Assembly: GCA_021295895.1 (NCBI GenBank)
Contig: JAGWBM010000009.1
Span: 1-37,417, forward strand
DNA length: 37,417 nt
Reading direction: 5' to 3'
Source of the DNA: Pseudomonadales bacterium
GTDB lineage: Bacteria; Pseudomonadota; Gammaproteobacteria; Pseudomonadales; Azotimanducaceae
Position numbers and translations under genes: made by a program. This document shows positions 1-8,871 of this stretch, piece by piece (within the stretch, counting starts at the first letter, position 1; every line of letters starts with the position of its first letter). The notes beneath the pieces are model-generated. The model was not told where the DNA came from, ran no database searches, and worked only from the letters and a program-made list of their open reading frames with translations.

Positions 1-59
1 CTCGAACCAGCGACCCGCTGATTAACAGTCAGCTGCTCTACCAACTGAGCTAAGGCGGA
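1..59 (-). tRNA. tRNA-Asn(GTT), 3' part cut by the window edge
   Basis: Read on the minus strand, this begins TCCGCCTTAGCTCAG, with a D-arm, an anticodon stem CTGAC/GTCAG-like and the loop CTGTTAA (anticodon GTT), and then reaches the T-arm start GGTTCGAG. The last part of the T-arm and the acceptor 3' strand lie outside the window. The anticodon and overall layout fit tRNA-Asn. It sits behind a good sigma-70-like promoter at 70-97. Confidence 0.93.
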
Positions 60-69
60 AGGGTGCGCT

Positions 70-97
70 AGTGTACCTGCTTGCGAGCACACGGCAA
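70..97 (-). promoter_or_regulatory. Sigma-70-like promoter of tRNA-Asn
   Basis: On the minus strand, TTGCCG (92-97) and TACACT (70-75) are separated by 16 bases. The -10 lies about 10 bases before the mature tRNA 5' end, which is usual for tRNA genes with a short leader. Confidence 0.6.
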
Positions 98-136
98 GCG
101 CCACATGCCAAAACGAGCCTACGCCGCCCAGATGCG

Positions 137-160
137 CGGGGACGGGCTTGTCCCGTCCCG
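137..160 (+). repeat. Intergenic palindromic GC-rich repeat, copy 1
   Basis: The copy carries GGGGACGGGCTTG followed by TCCCGTCCCG. It is the same imperfect palindrome found at 3484, 12091, 12137, 12197, 25732 and 33492. Here it lies between the tRNA-Asn promoter and the 3' end of the deacylase gene. The leading CGTA of the family is not conserved in this copy. Confidence 0.7.
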
Positions 161-198
161 TCTTGGTCGAACGGCAGGCCGTCGAAGGGCCACGCGCG

Positions 199-1896
199 CT
201 AGCGCGACGCTCGCAGCAATCTGCCCGATGTCGCGCCGGTTGGTTCGTTGTCGCGGAGCAGGACTTCGCCGTTCACGACCGTAGCGAGGATGCCGCGCGC
301 GGTTTGCTTGAAACGCTTGGCGCCCGCAGGCAGGTCGTGGACGATCTCCGGCATGTTCGGCGCGATCGTGTCGGGGTCGAACACCGTGACGTCAGCCGCC
401 ATCCCGGGGCGCAGCAAGCCGCGATCGTGGAGCCCCCATCGGCGCGCCGGTTCGGCGGTGACCTCCCTAACCGCTTCCTCCAGGGTCAGCGCTTGCCGCT
501 CGCGAACCCACTGGCTGAACACGTTGGTCTGCAGCGAGCTGTCCATGATCTGTGAGACGTGGGCACCGGAATCCGAGAACGTCACCACCGAGTGCGGGTG
601 CTTCATCATCGCCAGCACGTCATCGTCGTTCTCGTTGTTGAGCGGCATCCGGTATAGCGTCTTAAGGTCTTCTTCAAGGGCGAGATCGATCAGCAGTTCT
701 GCAGGTGGGACGCCTCGTTGCGCGGCCAGTTCCGAGACGCTCGGGTCGTGCCCGTCCGTACCGCGCATGACGAACAGCCAATCCCAGTCGGGCGGATTCA
801 CGATCATGCCTCGGGCCTTGTGGCGTTCGCTGGGATGGCTCGCCACCTCGACCAGCTTCGCCTTCAGGGCCGGGTCCTTGAGCTGCGCCTTCTGCTCGGC
901 CAGGGGCAACCGGCGAATGTTCCGCCACGTATCCCAGGAGTCGAAGGGCAGATGCGATTCGAAAGTGTAGATGACGCAAATCGAACGGGAATGGACCTGG
1001 GCGAACATGCGGCCGCCGGCTTCGGCCACCTCATCGAGCAGATCGAGGTAGCTGCGCCAGACTTCGGGGGCTCGGCGGTTGGCGAACATGCCCCAGGTCA
1101 CGGGTACGCCCGATTCGAGGGCCAGGCCCTTGAGGCGGTGCTGGTAGTCGTGCAACCGCTCCGGATCGCGACCGGTCGCCTCGGCCGCGATCTCGAACAT
1201 CCCCATGCCTGTACGTCCCATGGCATTGACGATTGCCCGGACTTCCTCCCACGACGCCAGGCGGCTGGCCACGGGCTTGTGGTCGGACGTCTGGTGGTTC
1301 GGCGACCGGGAAGTCGTGAAGCCGATCGCGCCAGCGCGCACGGCTTCCTGGACGATGTTCGCCATACGCCTGACGTCGTCCTCGGTGGCTTCCTCCTCGA
1401 AGGCGCGCGGACCCATCACATAGGTGCGCAGCGCGGAGTGGCCGATGTAGCCTGCGTAGTTGATGCCCTTCGGCAGATCGTCGATCACATCGAGGTATTC
1501 GGGGTAGGTCTCCCAACGCCAGTCGATGCCCGCCAGCATGGCTTCGCGGGCGATGTCCTCGGCACGCTCCAAGTTGCGGAACACGAGATCCGCCTCGCTC
1601 CCACGGCACGGCGCCAGCGTGAACCCGCAGTTGCCCATGACAACGCTCGTCACGCCGTGGTAGCACGAACATGACCCGAGTTGATCCCAGAACACCTGGG
1701 CATCCATGTGGGTGTGGCCGTCGACGAACCCGGGAGCGACGACGTGGCCTTCCGCGTCGATCTTGTTGGCGGCCCGCCCCGGATTGTTCCCGATGAAGGT
1801 GATGCGTCCGTCGGTGATCCCCACATCGGCCCGGTAGCCAGGCGCTCCCGAACCGTCCACGACCGTGCCGTTTTCAATTGTGAGATCGTATGTCAT
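199..1896 (-). CDS. N-acyl-D-amino-acid deacylase (amidohydrolase superfamily)
   Basis: This 565-residue protein looks like a D-aminoacylase of the metal-dependent amidohydrolase superfamily, which removes acyl groups from N-acyl-D-amino acids. It starts with the small beta-sandwich of these enzymes (YDLTIENGTVVDGSG), then the metal-binding GFVDGHTHMD, the GNCGF segment that carries the bridging Cys in D-aminoacylases, a late FSDSGAHV, and the C-terminal GLLRPGMAADVTVFDP typical of the family. The ATG at 1896 is preferred over an in-frame upstream start at 1923 because a G-rich Shine-Dalgarno run (GGGGGGG) lies just before it and the protein then begins at the conserved domain edge. It is divergent from the DUF1015 gene, with about 60 bases between. 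Family assignment is firm; the exact substrate cannot be read from sequence. Confidence 0.88.
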   Translation of the reverse strand: MTYDLTIENGTVVDGSGAPGYRADVGITDGRITFIGNNPGRAANKIDAEGHVVAPGFVDGHTHMDAQVFWDQLGSCSCYHGVTSVVMGNCGFTLAPCRGSEADLVFRNLERAEDIAREAMLAGIDWRWETYPEYLDVIDDLPKGINYAGYIGHSALRTYVMGPRAFEEEATEDDVRRMANIVQEAVRAGAIGFTTSRSPNHQTSDHKPVASRLASWEEVRAIVNAMGRTGMGMFEIAAEATGRDPERLHDYQHRLKGLALESGVPVTWGMFANRRAPEVWRSYLDLLDEVAEAGGRMFAQVHSRSICVIYTFESHLPFDSWDTWRNIRRLPLAEQKAQLKDPALKAKLVEVASHPSERHKARGMIVNPPDWDWLFVMRGTDGHDPSVSELAAQRGVPPAELLIDLALEEDLKTLYRMPLNNENDDDVLAMMKHPHSVVTFSDSGAHVSQIMDSSLQTNVFSQWVRERQALTLEEAVREVTAEPARRWGLHDRGLLRPGMAADVTVFDPDTIAPNMPEIVHDLPAGAKRFKQTARGILATVVNGEVLLRDNEPTGATSGRLLRASR

Positions 1897-1957
1897 GCGT
1901 GCGCCCCCCCAACCCAATACCATACACCAACCATCCGCCGAGCCATCCGCGAAGACC

Positions 1958-3259
1958 GTGCAAACCCACTATCCCGACATCGCCCTCCACGTGCCGAGCT
2001 TGCTCCTGCCACGCGCCGGAATCCCGCTTCGCGCCTGGTCCGTGATCGCCTGTGACCAGTACACCTCGCAGCCCGAATACTGGGAAGAAGCGCGCCGTCT
2101 CGTGGGCGAGGCGCCCTCGACACTCGACCTGGTGCTCCCCGAAGCGCATCTCGGCAAGGGCGATCCCGAAACGGCCATCGATCGCATCAACCAGCAGATG
2201 GCGCGGTATCTCGACGACGGCACCTTGGTTGAACACCCCCCGGGGTTCGTACTGGTAGAGCGCGATCTGGGTCGGGCCGCACCCCGCAAGGGCTTGCTGG
2301 TGGCGCTCGATCTCGAACGCTTCGATTTCCGCGACGGCGCCCGCGAACTGATTCGCAGCACCGAGGGAACCGATCCCGCGCGGCTGCCGGCACGAATGGC
2401 GGTTCGGCGCCATGCCTGCCTTGAGACGCCGCACATCCTGGTGTTGATCGACGACCCGGATGACACCGTCATCGAGCCGCTCTCCCGCCTCGACCTGCCG
2501 CACGCCTACGATTTCGAACTGATGCAGGGAGGCGGGCATCTGCGGGGCCGTTGGGTGAACCGGGAGAAGTTGATAGCCGACACCGCGGCGCGTCTCGCGG
2601 CCTTGGTTCGCGGGGATCCGCCGATGCTCTACGCCATGGGCGACGGCAATCACTCGTTTGCCGCCGCCCGCGGCATTTGGGAGGAGTCGAAGGCGCGCCA
2701 AGACGCCCGGCCGGACCATCCGGGGCGCTTCGCGCTGGTCGAACTGGTGAACATTCACGACCCTGCTCTCGAGTTCGAGCCGATTCATCGGCTCTTGGAC
2801 GGCGTCGACCCGCAGGTGCTATTGCGGGCGATGGCCGAGCATTTCGCGGATCAAGGCTTCCGGCATCGAACGTTCGCGAACGAGCGAGACTGGCGTCGCG
2901 CCTGCCACGACGAGGCGACGCGGCGGGGACACGGGCTCCCCTACCGGACGGCGACCACCTTCGGCGAGGTGGGGGTCGGCAACCCGGGTCTCAAGCTCGA
3001 GACCGCGACCCTACATGCCTTCCTAGACCCGTTTCTCGCGCAACACGACGCGGCAAGCGTCGACTACATCCACGGCGAAGCGGCGCTCGCCGATCTATGC
3101 CGTGCGAAAGGACGCATCGGCTTCGTACTACCGGCCATGGACAAGCACGGCCTGTTCGCGAGCGTGGTCGAACACGGCGCGACGCCACGCAAGACCTTCT
3201 CGCTGGGCGAAGCCGACGAGAAACGCTTCTACCTGGAGTGCCGCCGGATCCAGCCGTAG
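1958..3259 (+). CDS. DUF1015 family protein
   Basis: The 433-residue product matches the DUF1015 (PF06245) family from its first residues (THYPDIALHVPSLLLP, AWSVIACDQYTSQPEYW) through the family hallmark GDGNHSFAAARGIWEE around residue 230 and a C-terminal FVLPAMDKHGLF. The biochemical role of the family is not established. The GTG at 1958 is chosen because it puts the conserved motif right at the N-terminus; an in-frame ATG at 1895 would add 21 residues and overlap the divergent deacylase start. No strong ribosome site is visible (CGAAGA only). It converges on the lipoprotein gene at 3593. Confidence 0.85.
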   Translation: MQTHYPDIALHVPSLLLPRAGIPLRAWSVIACDQYTSQPEYWEEARRLVGEAPSTLDLVLPEAHLGKGDPETAIDRINQQMARYLDDGTLVEHPPGFVLVERDLGRAAPRKGLLVALDLERFDFRDGARELIRSTEGTDPARLPARMAVRRHACLETPHILVLIDDPDDTVIEPLSRLDLPHAYDFELMQGGGHLRGRWVNREKLIADTAARLAALVRGDPPMLYAMGDGNHSFAAARGIWEESKARQDARPDHPGRFALVELVNIHDPALEFEPIHRLLDGVDPQVLLRAMAEHFADQGFRHRTFANERDWRRACHDEATRRGHGLPYRTATTFGEVGVGNPGLKLETATLHAFLDPFLAQHDAASVDYIHGEAALADLCRAKGRIGFVLPAMDKHGLFASVVEHGATPRKTFSLGEADEKRFYLECRRIQP

Positions 3260-3592
3260 GGGCGACCCTGGGGGAACCCTATCGCACCCGCCAGGGCGCG
3301 CCTTCGCACGCGCCGGCATCCCGCACGGCATTGACCTAGCGCGTCTCCGGAGTACCGGAGCCGTTCAAGAGCAGGTCGAAGCGCTTATCCATTTGCAACC
3401 TGACTGTGAACATCAAGGGCGCTCAACGAGTCTAGTGGTACGAGAACGCGGCAGCATTCTCGATCGCGCCCGCCGGGCGCGCCGGGACGGGCCAAGCCCG
3501 TCCCCTACGACTCGATGTTCCTTGCAGTGTCCGCCCCGCCACGGCCGCGCGTTCGCGCAGCCAGACCGGCCCGAGCCTAGCGGCGAGGCTCC
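3260..3592. other. 333-base convergent intergenic region
   Basis: No gene is visible between the ends of the DUF1015 and lipoprotein genes. The region holds repeat copy 2 (3484-3510), a perfect GC hairpin GCGCCCG/CGGGCGC with a one-base loop at 3466-3480, and a weaker GAGAA/TTCTC hairpin just before it. None is followed by a T run, so there is no clear intrinsic terminator for either gene. Confidence 0.55.
3484..3510 (-). repeat. Intergenic palindromic GC-rich repeat, copy 2
   Basis: GGGACGGGCC followed by AAGCCCGTCCCCTACGA: the family read in the minus orientation, complete with the terminal CCCTACG. It sits between two converging genes beside a perfect GC hairpin (3466-3480). Confidence 0.75.
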
Positions 3593-4129
3593 TCACCGAC
3601 GCTGGAAAACGCGCACCGAACGCACGTCCTGGCCGCCGGTCTCGATGCTGACGGTGACGCGCAGGATCGTACCGTTGCGTTCGAGCGCAAACACTTCCCT
3701 GCCCCGGGTGCCGCCGCGCACTGAGCGGATGACCAGATCGCCTTCGAACCAGCCGGCGTGCACTCGCCAAAGATCCCGTTCGCGTTCTCCCCAGCTGATG
3801 TCGCGGTAGTCGACACCGTCGAAGCGCATGCCCATCGACCTGTCATCCTGCTCGATCTCGAGACGGGTGGCGGTCAACACCGGGAAGTCCTGCACCGCGA
3901 AGGCCGCCGACGCCGCCGCATCGGATTGCCGACCCCTGACCACGTCGCGGTCTTCCCGGCGTCGAATGGCATCGATGTCGGGCGACGCATCGCTGGCATC
4001 CCGGACAAGCACCCAGTCGCCGGTCAGATTGAAACCGCGGGGAACGTTGGTATCGAGTGCGTTGCATGCCGGCACGACGAGAAACGCCAGGCCGAATGTC
4101 AACAGACGCCAAGACCGTCGATACGGCAT
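3593..4129 (-). CDS. Small predicted lipoprotein of unknown function
   Basis: The 178-residue product starts with a signal peptide (MPYRRSWRLLTFGLAFLVV) ending in the lipobox-like VPAC, so Cys22 is the likely lipidation site. The rest is soluble, rich in charged residues and beta-prone (NLTGDWVLVRD, WFEGDLVIRSVRGG, GTILRVTVSIETGG), perhaps a small lipocalin-like or beta-barrel fold; that is inference only. I do not recognise a family. The ATG at 4129 has a good site (AAGGGG, 6-7 bases upstream). It is divergent from the amidohydrolase at 4206, so the 76 bases between must hold both promoters. Confidence 0.75.
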   Translation of the reverse strand: MPYRRSWRLLTFGLAFLVVPACNALDTNVPRGFNLTGDWVLVRDASDASPDIDAIRRREDRDVVRGRQSDAAASAAFAVQDFPVLTATRLEIEQDDRSMGMRFDGVDYRDISWGERERDLWRVHAGWFEGDLVIRSVRGGTRGREVFALERNGTILRVTVSIETGGQDVRSVRVFQRR

Positions 4130-4205
4130 CGGTGACCCCTTGTCGAAATTGAAGCAAAATCGTAACCCGCATGCGCTTCGACAGAAAGGTTACGAAGGAA
4201 CCCCA

Positions 4206-5354
4206 ATGCACTACGAGGTCATTTCCGCCGACTGCCATGTGGACCTGCCATGGCTACCTGAGAATCTGTTCACCGACGAGGCGCCGGCAGAACTCAAGGA
4301 CCGGATGCCTTTCGTGACCGAAACCGACGGCGGCCGCTTCTGGGTGAGCCGGAACGGAGCCCGGTTCGGCCTGCAAAACGGTATGGGTTCAGCGGGACGA
4401 CGCTACGTGCCCGGCCAGATCCACCGCTCCGACCGAATGGCCGAACAGGGCCTGTACCGCGACGGCGAGGCGGGTATCCGACGTCTGACCGAGCCGGATC
4501 TGCGCATCCGCGACCAGGACCTGGACGGCGTCCAGGCCGAGGTGCTCTATGGCATTCTCGGCGCCGCGATGCGCCTGGACGACAACGAGGCGGCCGATGA
4601 AATGATGCGGATCTACAACGCCTGGCTCGCCGACTTCTGCGCCACGCACCCGGAACGATTCGCCGGACTCGGCAACATTCCCAGCCACGATGTCGAAGCC
4701 GCCGTCCGGGAAGTCGACCGCGTCGGGCAACGCGGCGTGCTGCGCGGTATCGAAGTGGCGTACACCCACGACATGGCGCCGCTCTTCGACCCATGCTGGG
4801 CACCGCTCTGGGCTGGGGCCGAGGATGCCGGTTTGCCGGTCCACTACCACACCATCGGCCCGCGCATGGACTACGACTTCGAAACGCTGTCGGAATTGGG
4901 CAGGCGACAGGCGTTCGCGGTGCACATCACCAGCTTCCAACTTGCCATGGCGAAGATCATCATGGAGATCATCTACGGCGGCGTACTCGAAGCGCACCCG
5001 AACCTGAAGATCGTCATCGGCGAGAGCGGGATCGGCTGGATCCCGTACATCCTCGAACACATGGACCTCGAGTGGGAAGATCAGTTCAAGGACCTGACGC
5101 TCGCCATGAAGCCGTCGGATTACTGGCGACGGCAGTGCTACGCCACCTATCAGAGCGACCCGATCGGCATTCGACTGCTCGACATCCTCGGCGAGGACAA
5201 CGTCATGTGGGGCAGCGACTTCCCGCACCCCGACGGCGTTTGGCCGGATTCGCGGGAGTTCATTGCGCGGGAACTCGGCGACGTTGCGAGCGAGACTCGA
5301 AAGAAGATCGTCTGCGACAACGCGGCACAGCTCTACGGCTTTCAACCGGAGTAG
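4206..5354 (+). CDS. Amidohydrolase-2 family protein
   Basis: This 382-residue protein belongs to the amidohydrolase-2 family (PF04909), related to aminocarboxymuconate-semialdehyde decarboxylase. Visible metal or active-site elements are the N-terminal ISADCHVD (D-x-H), VHYHTIGP in the middle and the C-terminal GSDFPHPDG with its conserved Asp. Members act on aromatic or carboxylated substrates, either hydrolysing or decarboxylating them; the substrate here cannot be told. The ATG at 4206 follows AAGGAA by about 5 bases, and the conserved start motif falls directly after it, although the frame stays open upstream. No partner gene of a known degradation pathway is adjacent. Confidence 0.87.
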   Translation: MHYEVISADCHVDLPWLPENLFTDEAPAELKDRMPFVTETDGGRFWVSRNGARFGLQNGMGSAGRRYVPGQIHRSDRMAEQGLYRDGEAGIRRLTEPDLRIRDQDLDGVQAEVLYGILGAAMRLDDNEAADEMMRIYNAWLADFCATHPERFAGLGNIPSHDVEAAVREVDRVGQRGVLRGIEVAYTHDMAPLFDPCWAPLWAGAEDAGLPVHYHTIGPRMDYDFETLSELGRRQAFAVHITSFQLAMAKIIMEIIYGGVLEAHPNLKIVIGESGIGWIPYILEHMDLEWEDQFKDLTLAMKPSDYWRRQCYATYQSDPIGIRLLDILGEDNVMWGSDFPHPDGVWPDSREFIARELGDVASETRKKIVCDNAAQLYGFQPE

Positions 5355-5381
5355 GTAGCCTCACCTACGAAGAAGCCGGGG

Positions 5382-5387
5382 TATACT
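5382..5387 (+). promoter_or_regulatory. Possible -10 element for the coiled-coil gene
   Basis: TATACT stands out in a GC-rich 74-base gap, 41 bases before the GTG at 5429. No good -35 lies at the right distance. A small hairpin GTAGGT/ACCTAC (5351-5368) is just upstream and overlaps the previous stop codon. Confidence 0.3.
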
Positions 5388-5428
5388 ACGGGCATTCCAA
5401 GGACAACCTGCCCAATAGGGAGAAGCCG

Positions 5429-5803
5429 GTGGGTGTTGAAGTCATTGCCTTGGGCGGTTCCCTTCTCGTTTCCGTCTCCGCATTCGGCGTGTTCATGTGG
5501 CGCGTGTTCGTGAAGATGTTTGAACAGTTCGGCGCCAAGATCGATCAGCAGTTCATAAGGATCGACGACCGTTTCCAAGCCCTAAACCGCAGGATCGACG
5601 ATCGCTTCGAAACCCTCGACCGCAGGATCGACGAGAGAATCCAGCCCATCGAAGCCAAGGTCGACACGCTCGACGCCAAGGTGGATGGTCTGGCGAAGGA
5701 TCATCAATCGTTGGCGCGGGAACTGGCGGAGTTCAGGGGCGAAGTGCGGGGGCGTTTCGGCGAACTGTCGATGCCCCAGCCGCAAGCGCCCGGACCGACT
5801 TAG
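5429..5803 (+). CDS. Membrane-anchored coiled-coil protein
   Basis: A 124-residue protein with one N-terminal membrane segment (about residues 4-24, VIALGGSLLVSVSAFGVFMW) and then a long charged coiled coil. Residues 44-76 form three 11-residue units (RIDDRFQALNR, RIDDRFETLDR, RIDERIQPIEA), followed by KVDTLDAKVDGL and a Pro-rich tail. The 11-residue period suggests a right-handed or straight coil rather than a plain heptad coil. The start is a GTG with AGGGAG eight bases upstream. It could be a trimeric or dimeric stalk on the inner membrane; no function can be assigned. Its neighbours are an amidohydrolase in the same direction and putA converging on it. Confidence 0.78.
   Translation: MGVEVIALGGSLLVSVSAFGVFMWRVFVKMFEQFGAKIDQQFIRIDDRFQALNRRIDDRFETLDRRIDERIQPIEAKVDTLDAKVDGLAKDHQSLARELAEFRGEVRGRFGELSMPQPQAPGPT
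5558..5656 (+). repeat. Three 33-base tandem repeats inside the coiled-coil gene
   Basis: Units start at 5558, 5591 and 5624, each with AGGATCGACGA. The first two are nearly identical at the protein level (RIDDRF..LxR); the third has diverged. Each unit encodes 11 residues, so the copy number could change without a frameshift. Confidence 0.8.
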
Positions 5804-5859
5804 CTATAACCAGGGGGATCCGTGCCACCCGTCGGGCTGCGGTCGCCTCGTCGGGCTGG

Positions 5860-8800
5860 TCAATCCGGCAGGCTGAGCAATTCCGCGTTGCCGCCGGTTG
5901 CCGTCGTGTTCCAGGTCACCGTGCGCTCAACGGCAAATCGCGTAAGGTAGTTGGGACCACCCGCCTTCGGACCGGTCCCGGAAAGTCCTTCGCCGCCAAA
6001 CGGCTGCACCCCGACCGTCGCCCCGATCATGTCGCGATTGACGTAGGTATTGCCGACCTTGACCGTTGCCATCACCCTCTCGGCGCACCCATGGATGCGT
6101 GAGTGGATACCGAGCGTCAGACCGTAGCCCGCGTTCTGGATGGCGTCGAGAACATGGTCGATCTTCGCGGCGGCGAAACGCGCGACGTGCAGTATGGGAC
6201 CGAACCGCTCCGCGTGAAGATCGGCGATGGAGCCGACTTCAATCAGCGTCGGGCCGATGTAACAGCCTTCGAGACCGGACGGAACCTCGCACCGGTAGAC
6301 GACCTGGTCGCGCATCGAATCGACGTGGGCCTCGAGCCGATCCAACGCCGCCTTGTCGATCACGGGTCCTATATCGGTCGCCCGTTCCGCCGGATCGCCG
6401 ATTACAAGCGTACGCATCGCACCGACGATCATCTCGATCAGATGTTCGGCAATGTCCTCCTGGATGTAGAGCATGCGCAGAGACGAGCAGCGCTGTCCCG
6501 CCGACCGAAAAGCCGATGCCACGACATCGTCGACGACCTGCTCGGGCAACGCGGTGGAGTCCACGACCATCGCGTTCTGGCCACCGGTCTCGGCGATGAG
6601 CGGCACCACGGGGCCGTCCTTGTCCGCAAGCGACCGCTGGATGCGTTTGGCCGTTGCGGTCGAACCCGTAAAGGCGACGCCGGCAACGGACTCGTGGGCG
6701 ACAACGGCCGCGCCGGCGTCCACGCCTCCGCATACCAACCGGACGGCGTCCTCCGGTACGCCCGCCTCATGCATCAGCCCCACCGCGACCGCGGCGATCC
6801 GCGGAGTCTGGGGCGCCGGTTTGGCCACGACCGTATTTCCCGCCGCGAGGGCCGCAACGACCTGGCCCGTGAAAATCGCCAGCGGAAAGTTCCACGGCGA
6901 GACGCATGCGAATACGCCGCGGCCATGCATTTGCAACGTATTGGACTCGCCGGTGGGTCCCTGCAAGACCTGCCCGTTCGCGAACAGCCGTTCGCATTCC
7001 ACGCCGTAGTAGCGGCAGAAGTCGGCGGCTTCACGGACCTCCGCGACGGCATCGACCATCGTCTTGCCCGCTTCCGCCGCCATCAGCGCCACGAAGCGCG
7101 GCCGGTTCGCCTCGATCAGGTCCGCGAGCCGCTCGAGGCACTCCCGGCGCGATGCGGCCGGCGTGGCCTCCCAGGCCGGATAGGCGAAGGTGGCACGACG
7201 GAACTCCACGTCGACGTTGGCGTTCGGCACGTCGTCGAGAACGTGGCAGGACGCTGCCGAAACCAGAAGTTCGTCCACGCTCGTACGTTGACCCAGATCC
7301 AGTCCCGAGGAGTTTCGGCGCTCGCCGTAGAGATCGAGGGGCAACGGAATTCGTGGATGCGGTGCGGCGCCATAGTCGGCCACGACCTCGAGCGGATCGC
7401 GCACCAATTCCTCCACGTCGATGTTGTCGTCCAGGAACCGATTGACGAACGACGAGTTCGCACCGTTCTCGAGAAGCCGCCGCACCAGGTAGGCGAGCAG
7501 GTCCTTGTGCGCACCGACGGGTGCGTAGATCCGCACCGGCGGCAGGTCGTCGAAACACCGCTGCGCCTCGTCGTAGAGCAGTTCACCCATACCGTGCAGA
7601 CGCTGGAACTCGTACGGCCCGGAAGCATTTCGAGCGAGTTCCAGGACCGCCGCCAGCGTGTGCGCGTTGTGCGTCGCGAACTGCGGATAGATCCATCGGC
7701 AGCCCAGAAGACGCGCAGCGCATGCCAGGTACGCGAGATCCGTGGACGCCTTGCGGGTGTAGACGGGGTAGTTGGCGAGGCCCCCGACCTGGGCCCGTTT
7801 GATCTCGGTATCCCAATACGCGCCCTTGACCAGACGCACCATCACGGGCCTGCCCAGCGAATCCAGCCAATCGATAACCGCGGGTGCCCGCTTCGAGTAC
7901 GCCTGTACGGCGATGCCGAGTCCCTCCCAGCCGTCGAGCGCCTTGGCGCGGGCGAGGTTTTCGAACAGCAAGAGTGACAACTCCAGGCGCTCGGCTTCCT
8001 CGGCGTCAACGGTCAGGTGGATGTTGCGCGCCGCAGCTTCCCCGGCAAGGTCGAGCAGCGTCGGGCCGAGTTCCTCGAGCACCCGTTCCCGCTGCAGCGG
8101 CTCGTAGCGTGGGTGCAGCGCCGACAGCTTGATGGAGATTCCGGAAGCGCCGGTCGGCGTGGCGTTTCGGTACGCCTTTCCGACGGCCTGGATCGCTCGG
8201 CGGTAGGATTGGGTGTATCGGGCGGCATCCTCGTAGGTACGCGCGCCTTCGCCGAGCATGTCGAAGGAAGACAGCGCCACGCCGCTCGAGCGTTCCCTAG
8301 CCAGCGCCTCCCCGATGGTGCGTCCCTGCACGAATTCCCCACCGACAATCCGAACCGCCCGGGACATGGCGGCCCGGGCCACGGATTCCCCGACACGACC
8401 CGCCAACCGGTTGATCCACCCCCCGACGTCGGTCGTCACGTCGTCGCCCAGACCGATGACGTTGCCGGTCAGCATCAACGCCCACGTCGATGCGTTGAGG
8501 AACACGGAGTCCGACTGTCCCACGTGTTCCGTCCAGTTCGCCGTCCCGATCTTCTCGGCGATGAGCGCTTCCGCCGTATCGTCGTCCGGTATGCGCAACA
8601 GCGCCTCGCTGATGCACAACAGCGCGATGCCCTCCTCGTTGGACAAACCGTATTCCTGGAGGAATAGATCGAGCAACGAGCGTTCGTCGGCGCGCCGCCG
8701 ACAGCCCTCTACGAGCTGCCGGGCCGCCTCAAGGACACGTTGCCGCTCGGCATAGGTGAACGGCACCTCCTCCAGGCGGGCGCGTACTGCCTCGTGTTCG

Positions 8801-8871
8801 GGCTGCACGCCCGCATTCACGATTGCCGCCCATTCCTCGTACACGTCACCGGGTCCCGACAACGCCGGCAT
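5860..8871 (-). CDS. putA: Bifunctional proline dehydrogenase / L-glutamate gamma-semialdehyde dehydrogenase PutA (short form)
   Basis: The 1003-residue product oxidises proline to pyrroline-5-carboxylate with FAD, then to glutamate with NAD+. The N-terminal part has an alpha-domain and the PRODH barrel (GASGISIKLSALHPRYE, VKGAYWDTEIKRAQ, YTRKASTDLAYLACA). The C-terminal aldehyde dehydrogenase half shows FTGSTATA, IAETGGQNA with catalytic Glu761, and SAGQRCSSLR with nucleophile Cys795. It lacks the ribbon-helix-helix domain of the longer PutA proteins, so it should not repress its own operon; about 1000 residues is the usual length of this minimal form. The start at 8871 overlaps the upstream tcuA-like gene by 26 bases, so the two genes are translationally linked. 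It converges on the coiled-coil gene. Confidence 0.95.
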   Translation of the reverse strand: MPALSGPGDVYEEWAAIVNAGVQPEHEAVRARLEEVPFTYAERQRVLEAARQLVEGCRRRADERSLLDLFLQEYGLSNEEGIALLCISEALLRIPDDDTAEALIAEKIGTANWTEHVGQSDSVFLNASTWALMLTGNVIGLGDDVTTDVGGWINRLAGRVGESVARAAMSRAVRIVGGEFVQGRTIGEALARERSSGVALSSFDMLGEGARTYEDAARYTQSYRRAIQAVGKAYRNATPTGASGISIKLSALHPRYEPLQRERVLEELGPTLLDLAGEAAARNIHLTVDAEEAERLELSLLLFENLARAKALDGWEGLGIAVQAYSKRAPAVIDWLDSLGRPVMVRLVKGAYWDTEIKRAQVGGLANYPVYTRKASTDLAYLACAARLLGCRWIYPQFATHNAHTLAAVLELARNASGPYEFQRLHGMGELLYDEAQRCFDDLPPVRIYAPVGAHKDLLAYLVRRLLENGANSSFVNRFLDDNIDVEELVRDPLEVVADYGAAPHPRIPLPLDLYGERRNSSGLDLGQRTSVDELLVSAASCHVLDDVPNANVDVEFRRATFAYPAWEATPAASRRECLERLADLIEANRPRFVALMAAEAGKTMVDAVAEVREAADFCRYYGVECERLFANGQVLQGPTGESNTLQMHGRGVFACVSPWNFPLAIFTGQVVAALAAGNTVVAKPAPQTPRIAAVAVGLMHEAGVPEDAVRLVCGGVDAGAAVVAHESVAGVAFTGSTATAKRIQRSLADKDGPVVPLIAETGGQNAMVVDSTALPEQVVDDVVASAFRSAGQRCSSLRMLYIQEDIAEHLIEMIVGAMRTLVIGDPAERATDIGPVIDKAALDRLEAHVDSMRDQVVYRCEVPSGLEGCYIGPTLIEVGSIADLHAERFGPILHVARFAAAKIDHVLDAIQNAGYGLTLGIHSRIHGCAERVMATVKVGNTYVNRDMIGATVGVQPFGGEGLSGTGPKAGGPNYLTRFAVERTVTWNTTATGGNAELLSLPD

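Noticed and set aside
3466-3480. Rho-independent terminator between the DUF1015 and lipoprotein genes
   Set aside because: The hairpin is perfect but no run of T follows on either strand.
6103-7977. 624-codon plus-strand open frame inside putA
   Set aside because: It is the antisense shadow of a clearly conserved putA. GC-rich codon use leaves long open frames on the other strand, and the translation shows no protein family features.
8846-8871. Frameshift joining the TcuA-like gene and putA
   Set aside because: Both proteins are complete at their ends by family comparison, so the 26-base overlap is a normal gene overlap.
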